A program made the translations under genes and the position numbers. A stretch of DNA of 62,471 nucleotides from the NCBI GenBank assembly GCA_029261875.1, contig JAJDAL010000019.1:1-62471 (forward strand), in the 5' to 3' direction. This document shows positions 60,375 through 62,471 of the stretch, one piece after another. Every line of letters starts with the position of its first letter. Position 1 is the first letter of the stretch. The stretch comes from Deltaproteobacteria bacterium. Lineage in GTDB: Bacteria > Myxococcota_A > UBA9160 > JAJDAL01. A model generated the notes under the pieces. The model did no database searches. It saw only the letters and a list, made by a program, of their open reading frames with translations, and was not told the DNA's origin.

Positions 60375-61774
60375 GATCGCGTTGGGCTCGGGCGCTCGGC
60401 GCCATTGCCTTCGCCGCCGTTGCGTCGGGTTGCGGCGAACCGCCCGGCGATATTCTGTTGATCTCCGTCGATACGCTGCGGGCCGACCACACGGGCCTCT
60501 ACGGCTATGAAAGGGACACCACCCCGGCCATCGATGCCTGGTTCGAGGCGGGTGCGATCTATACGCGCGCCTATGCGACGGATGCCAGCACCACGCCCTC
60601 GATGTTGAGCATGTTGAGCGGAAAGCTGCCTCAGGATCACGGAGTCCGGCTTTTCTTTCAGGTGCTCGAAGACGCGATCCCGTTGATTCCAGACCGATTG
60701 CCGGCGAACTATCAATCGGCTGCGTTCGTATCCAACATGGTGTTGACCGACGAGGCGGTCGGGATCGCCGATCGCTTCGACCACTTTGACGATTTCGTCG
60801 ATCAGCCGGAATCCGATCGCGATGTGTTCGAGCGCAACGCCGCGCGAACCACGGATGCGGTTCTCGGTTGGTTGGCGGAGGAGCGCGACGAAGATCGACC
60901 GTTGTTCCTCTGGGTTCACTACGTCGATCCGCACGGTCCCTATCGCCCCCCCGCGGACGCGCCGGTCTCTTTTGCCGCACAGGGAGAGCGTGTGATTCCA
61001 AGCGCCAGGATTCCCGCCTACATCCGCGAACCAGAGGTCGACAACGGATTGGAATACGTGGCGCGCTACGACGCCGAGATCGCGTATCTCGATCAGCAGC
61101 TGGATCGGTTGCTTCGCGGATATGCGGTAGAGCGTTCGCTCGACTCGGCACTTCTCATCTTCACTGCGGACCACGGGGAGAGTCTGATGGACCACGAGTT
61201 GTGGTTCAGCCACGGCTATCAGGTCTACGATGAGATCGTGCGGGTGCCTTTGGCGCTGCGCGGTCCCGGAGTTGCGGGAGGCAAACGCGGGGGCCTGGTT
61301 TCCCTGGTGGATGTCTACGCGACGGTGCTCTTGCACGCGGGCGTCGCGCCCGAAGGCGCTTCCGCGGTCGATCTTCGCGATGGTTCGGGCATCGCGGCGG
61401 ACCGCGTGGTGTTTTCCGAAGCGCGCGACTACAAGTTTCAATGGCGCGCCGCCATCCGTGGAGATGAAAAATGGGTGCTCGGGGTGGATCGCAAGGGCCA
61501 GCCCACGGACCGTCGGCGTTTCTACGATCTCGGGGACGACCCGCAGGAATCGAGCGCCAGAACCTGGGGCGAGGACGACGCGGACGTCACCCGACGTCTA
61601 TTGGAACTACAATCGGCGGATCCCGATCCCGGAGGCGTTCCCGTCCGCTACGCGCGTGGGCGTCGTCTGGCGGGTCCGAAGGTGGCACCGGACCTGACGC
61701 CGGAAGTTCTCGATCGCCTTCGCGCGTTGGGATACGTGGATGCGCCCGAAGGCGCAGAGGCGACGGCCCCTTAG
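60371..61774 (+). CDS. Sulfatase-fold lipoprotein lacking the formylglycine cysteine
   Basis: 467 residues; TTG 60371 overlaps the methyltransferase stop (TTGA) and gives a lipoprotein signal (ALGAIAFAAVASGC, lipobox Cys ~21). Alkaline-phosphatase superfamily metal motifs: LLISVDTLRADH, FTADHGESLMDH. The usual sulfatase C-x-P-S-R is replaced by TTPSM (in ASTTPSMLSML), so a Thr would be the nucleophile, as in phosphoethanolamine- and glycerol-phosphate transferases. It is therefore more likely a phosphotransferase or phosphodiesterase than a sulfatase. C-terminus VLDRLRALGYVD is a common end in this family. Confidence 0.85.
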   Translation: MRSRWARALGAIAFAAVASGCGEPPGDILLISVDTLRADHTGLYGYERDTTPAIDAWFEAGAIYTRAYATDASTTPSMLSMLSGKLPQDHGVRLFFQVLEDAIPLIPDRLPANYQSAAFVSNMVLTDEAVGIADRFDHFDDFVDQPESDRDVFERNAARTTDAVLGWLAEERDEDRPLFLWVHYVDPHGPYRPPADAPVSFAAQGERVIPSARIPAYIREPEVDNGLEYVARYDAEIAYLDQQLDRLLRGYAVERSLDSALLIFTADHGESLMDHELWFSHGYQVYDEIVRVPLALRGPGVAGGKRGGLVSLVDVYATVLLHAGVAPEGASAVDLRDGSGIAADRVVFSEARDYKFQWRAAIRGDEKWVLGVDRKGQPTDRRRFYDLGDDPQESSARTWGEDDADVTRRLLELQSADPDPGGVPVRYARGRRLAGPKVAPDLTPEVLDRLRALGYVDAPEGAEATAP

Positions 61775-62471
61775 GCTTCGGGTTTCTCGGCGCCGAGCAG
61801 CAAGAAGGGCAGAATTCCCTGCAACCAGCGCCAGCGTTCCACCCTCGCTTCGAACGCCCGCGCGGCGCCGATCCGGTTCAAGACCTGGGGCGGAAAGAAA
61901 CCGAAGCGTTCCGTGGGTTGCAGGGTCAATTGCGCCGCGCGGTAGGCCGACTCCACTTTGCGCGCACTGAGGGTGAACATTCCCTTTTCGTCGCTCCAGG
62001 GCATGTCGGGGCAACACGCGACCTGCGCGAGAAACAGCGGGTTCCGGCGGTTGGGCTCGAGGAACGCCATGCGTCCGCCAGGAGCCAACAGGCGGGCGAG
62101 CCGCTTCAGCGTGCCGGGGAAGTCCGGTAGGTGGTGGAGGAAGAAGAACCCGACGATGCGATCGTAGGTTCGGGGCGAAGCGTCCAGCGCGTCGACATCG
62201 GAAACGAGCGTGTCACAACGCTCCGCAGGGATTTCGCGTTCGTCGCGGGTCGCGGCCAGGGAAGCGAGCAGGCGCTCCGATAGATCCAAGGCGGTAACGC
62301 TCTGGCAATTCTGCAGCACTTCGAAGGTGAAGCGTCCAAAACCGGCGCCGACTTCGAGCACGCGGTGATGCGGGCGCAGATCCGTGTAGCGCGCCAGGCC
62401 GTCCGCGAGTTTCTCGGCGTAGAAATCGCCGGCCTGGGGCCGAAGGTGCGCGTGTTCCCCGCAAGAGTAGA
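61771..62471 (-). CDS. Class I SAM-dependent methyltransferase (partial at window end)
   Basis: The frame stays open to the window edge; the 5' end is outside. Motif I is VLEVGAGFGRFTFEVLQ, followed by VTALDLSERLLASL, IVGFFFLHHLPDFP and LAPGGRMAFLEP. About 233 codons are visible. Upstream residues (GDFYAEKLADGLARYTDLRP) fit the usual lead-in helix. The stop overlaps the converging sulfatase-fold gene by 4 bp (TTAG). Substrate unknown; a glycan or lipid is likely from context. Confidence 0.85.
   Translation of the reverse strand, partial: YSCGEHAHLRPQAGDFYAEKLADGLARYTDLRPHHRVLEVGAGFGRFTFEVLQNCQSVTALDLSERLLASLAATRDEREIPAERCDTLVSDVDALDASPRTYDRIVGFFFLHHLPDFPGTLKRLARLLAPGGRMAFLEPNRRNPLFLAQVACCPDMPWSDEKGMFTLSARKVESAYRAAQLTLQPTERFGFFPPQVLNRIGAARAFEARVERWRWLQGILPFLLLGAEKPEA

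Noticed and set aside
1..62471. CRISPR array
   Set aside because: No regularly spaced repeat/spacer pattern seen; the only regular repeats are the 10-bp GGTCA sets and protein-coding repeats.
1..62471. UGA-containing selenoprotein within this window
   Set aside because: All packed genes are intact without internal UGA and have standard lengths; no adjacent frame halves joined by UGA were found.

Overview
GC-rich bacterial chromosome segment with tightly packed genes, frequent GTG and TTG starts, 4-bp stop/start overlaps, a split glycine decarboxylase (gcvPA/gcvPB), a RimK-aspartoacylase pair, a rubrerythrin/Fe-S/DUF3501 set and a selenocysteine tRNA. This suggests a deltaproteobacterial-grade lineage (Myxococcota, Desulfobacterota or Binatota type). 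That placement is inference; no phylogenetic marker settles it.

Region 1 (1-14604) is a gene-poor accessory island ending at an intact tRNA-Ala(GGC) on the minus strand (14529-14604). Two 45-bp copies of the 3' half of that tRNA lie at 2115-2159 and 13398-13442. Each is followed by about 110 bp of shared sequence holding four GGTCA motifs spaced exactly 10 bp apart. This looks like successive integrations into the tRNA, although no integrase is visible. The cargo is secreted or lipid-anchored proteins plus one giant Rhs/SpvB-type polymorphic toxin (3549-11003) with a linked candidate immunity gene and a frameshifted remnant of a second toxin tip.

Region 2 (14739-38382) is mostly housekeeping: an acyltransferase; a RimK-like ligase with an RCK_C tail plus a deacylase; tRNA-Leu(CAA); a ThiF/MoeB-rhodanese protein, a small helical protein, uvrA and an SCP2-like protein; an HPF/RaiA-like factor and selC; a MerR-TPR regulator; and a long minus-strand series maf-yggS-proC-divIVA-fmdB-folD-gcvT-gcvH-gcvPA-gcvPB-M48 peptidase. 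GcvT/H/PA/PB make 5,10-methylene-THF from glycine and FolD oxidises it onward. A DUF2203 gene and a rubrerythrin, CCG Fe-S protein and extended DUF3501 operon follow.

Region 3 (38468-62471) is a glycan-assembly locus. It holds at least eight large multi-membrane GT-C-like proteins (several are paralogues), a polyprenol-phosphate-mannose-synthase-like GT2, a membrane GT2, a GT4, a flippase/LPG-synthase-like membrane protein, three methyltransferases (the last cut by the window edge), a PDZ protein, an SGNH-like protein and a sulfatase-fold lipoprotein lacking the usual cysteine. The likely logic is synthesis of lipid-linked sugars in the cytoplasm and their use by GT-C enzymes on the periplasmic side. 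The final product cannot be read from sequence.
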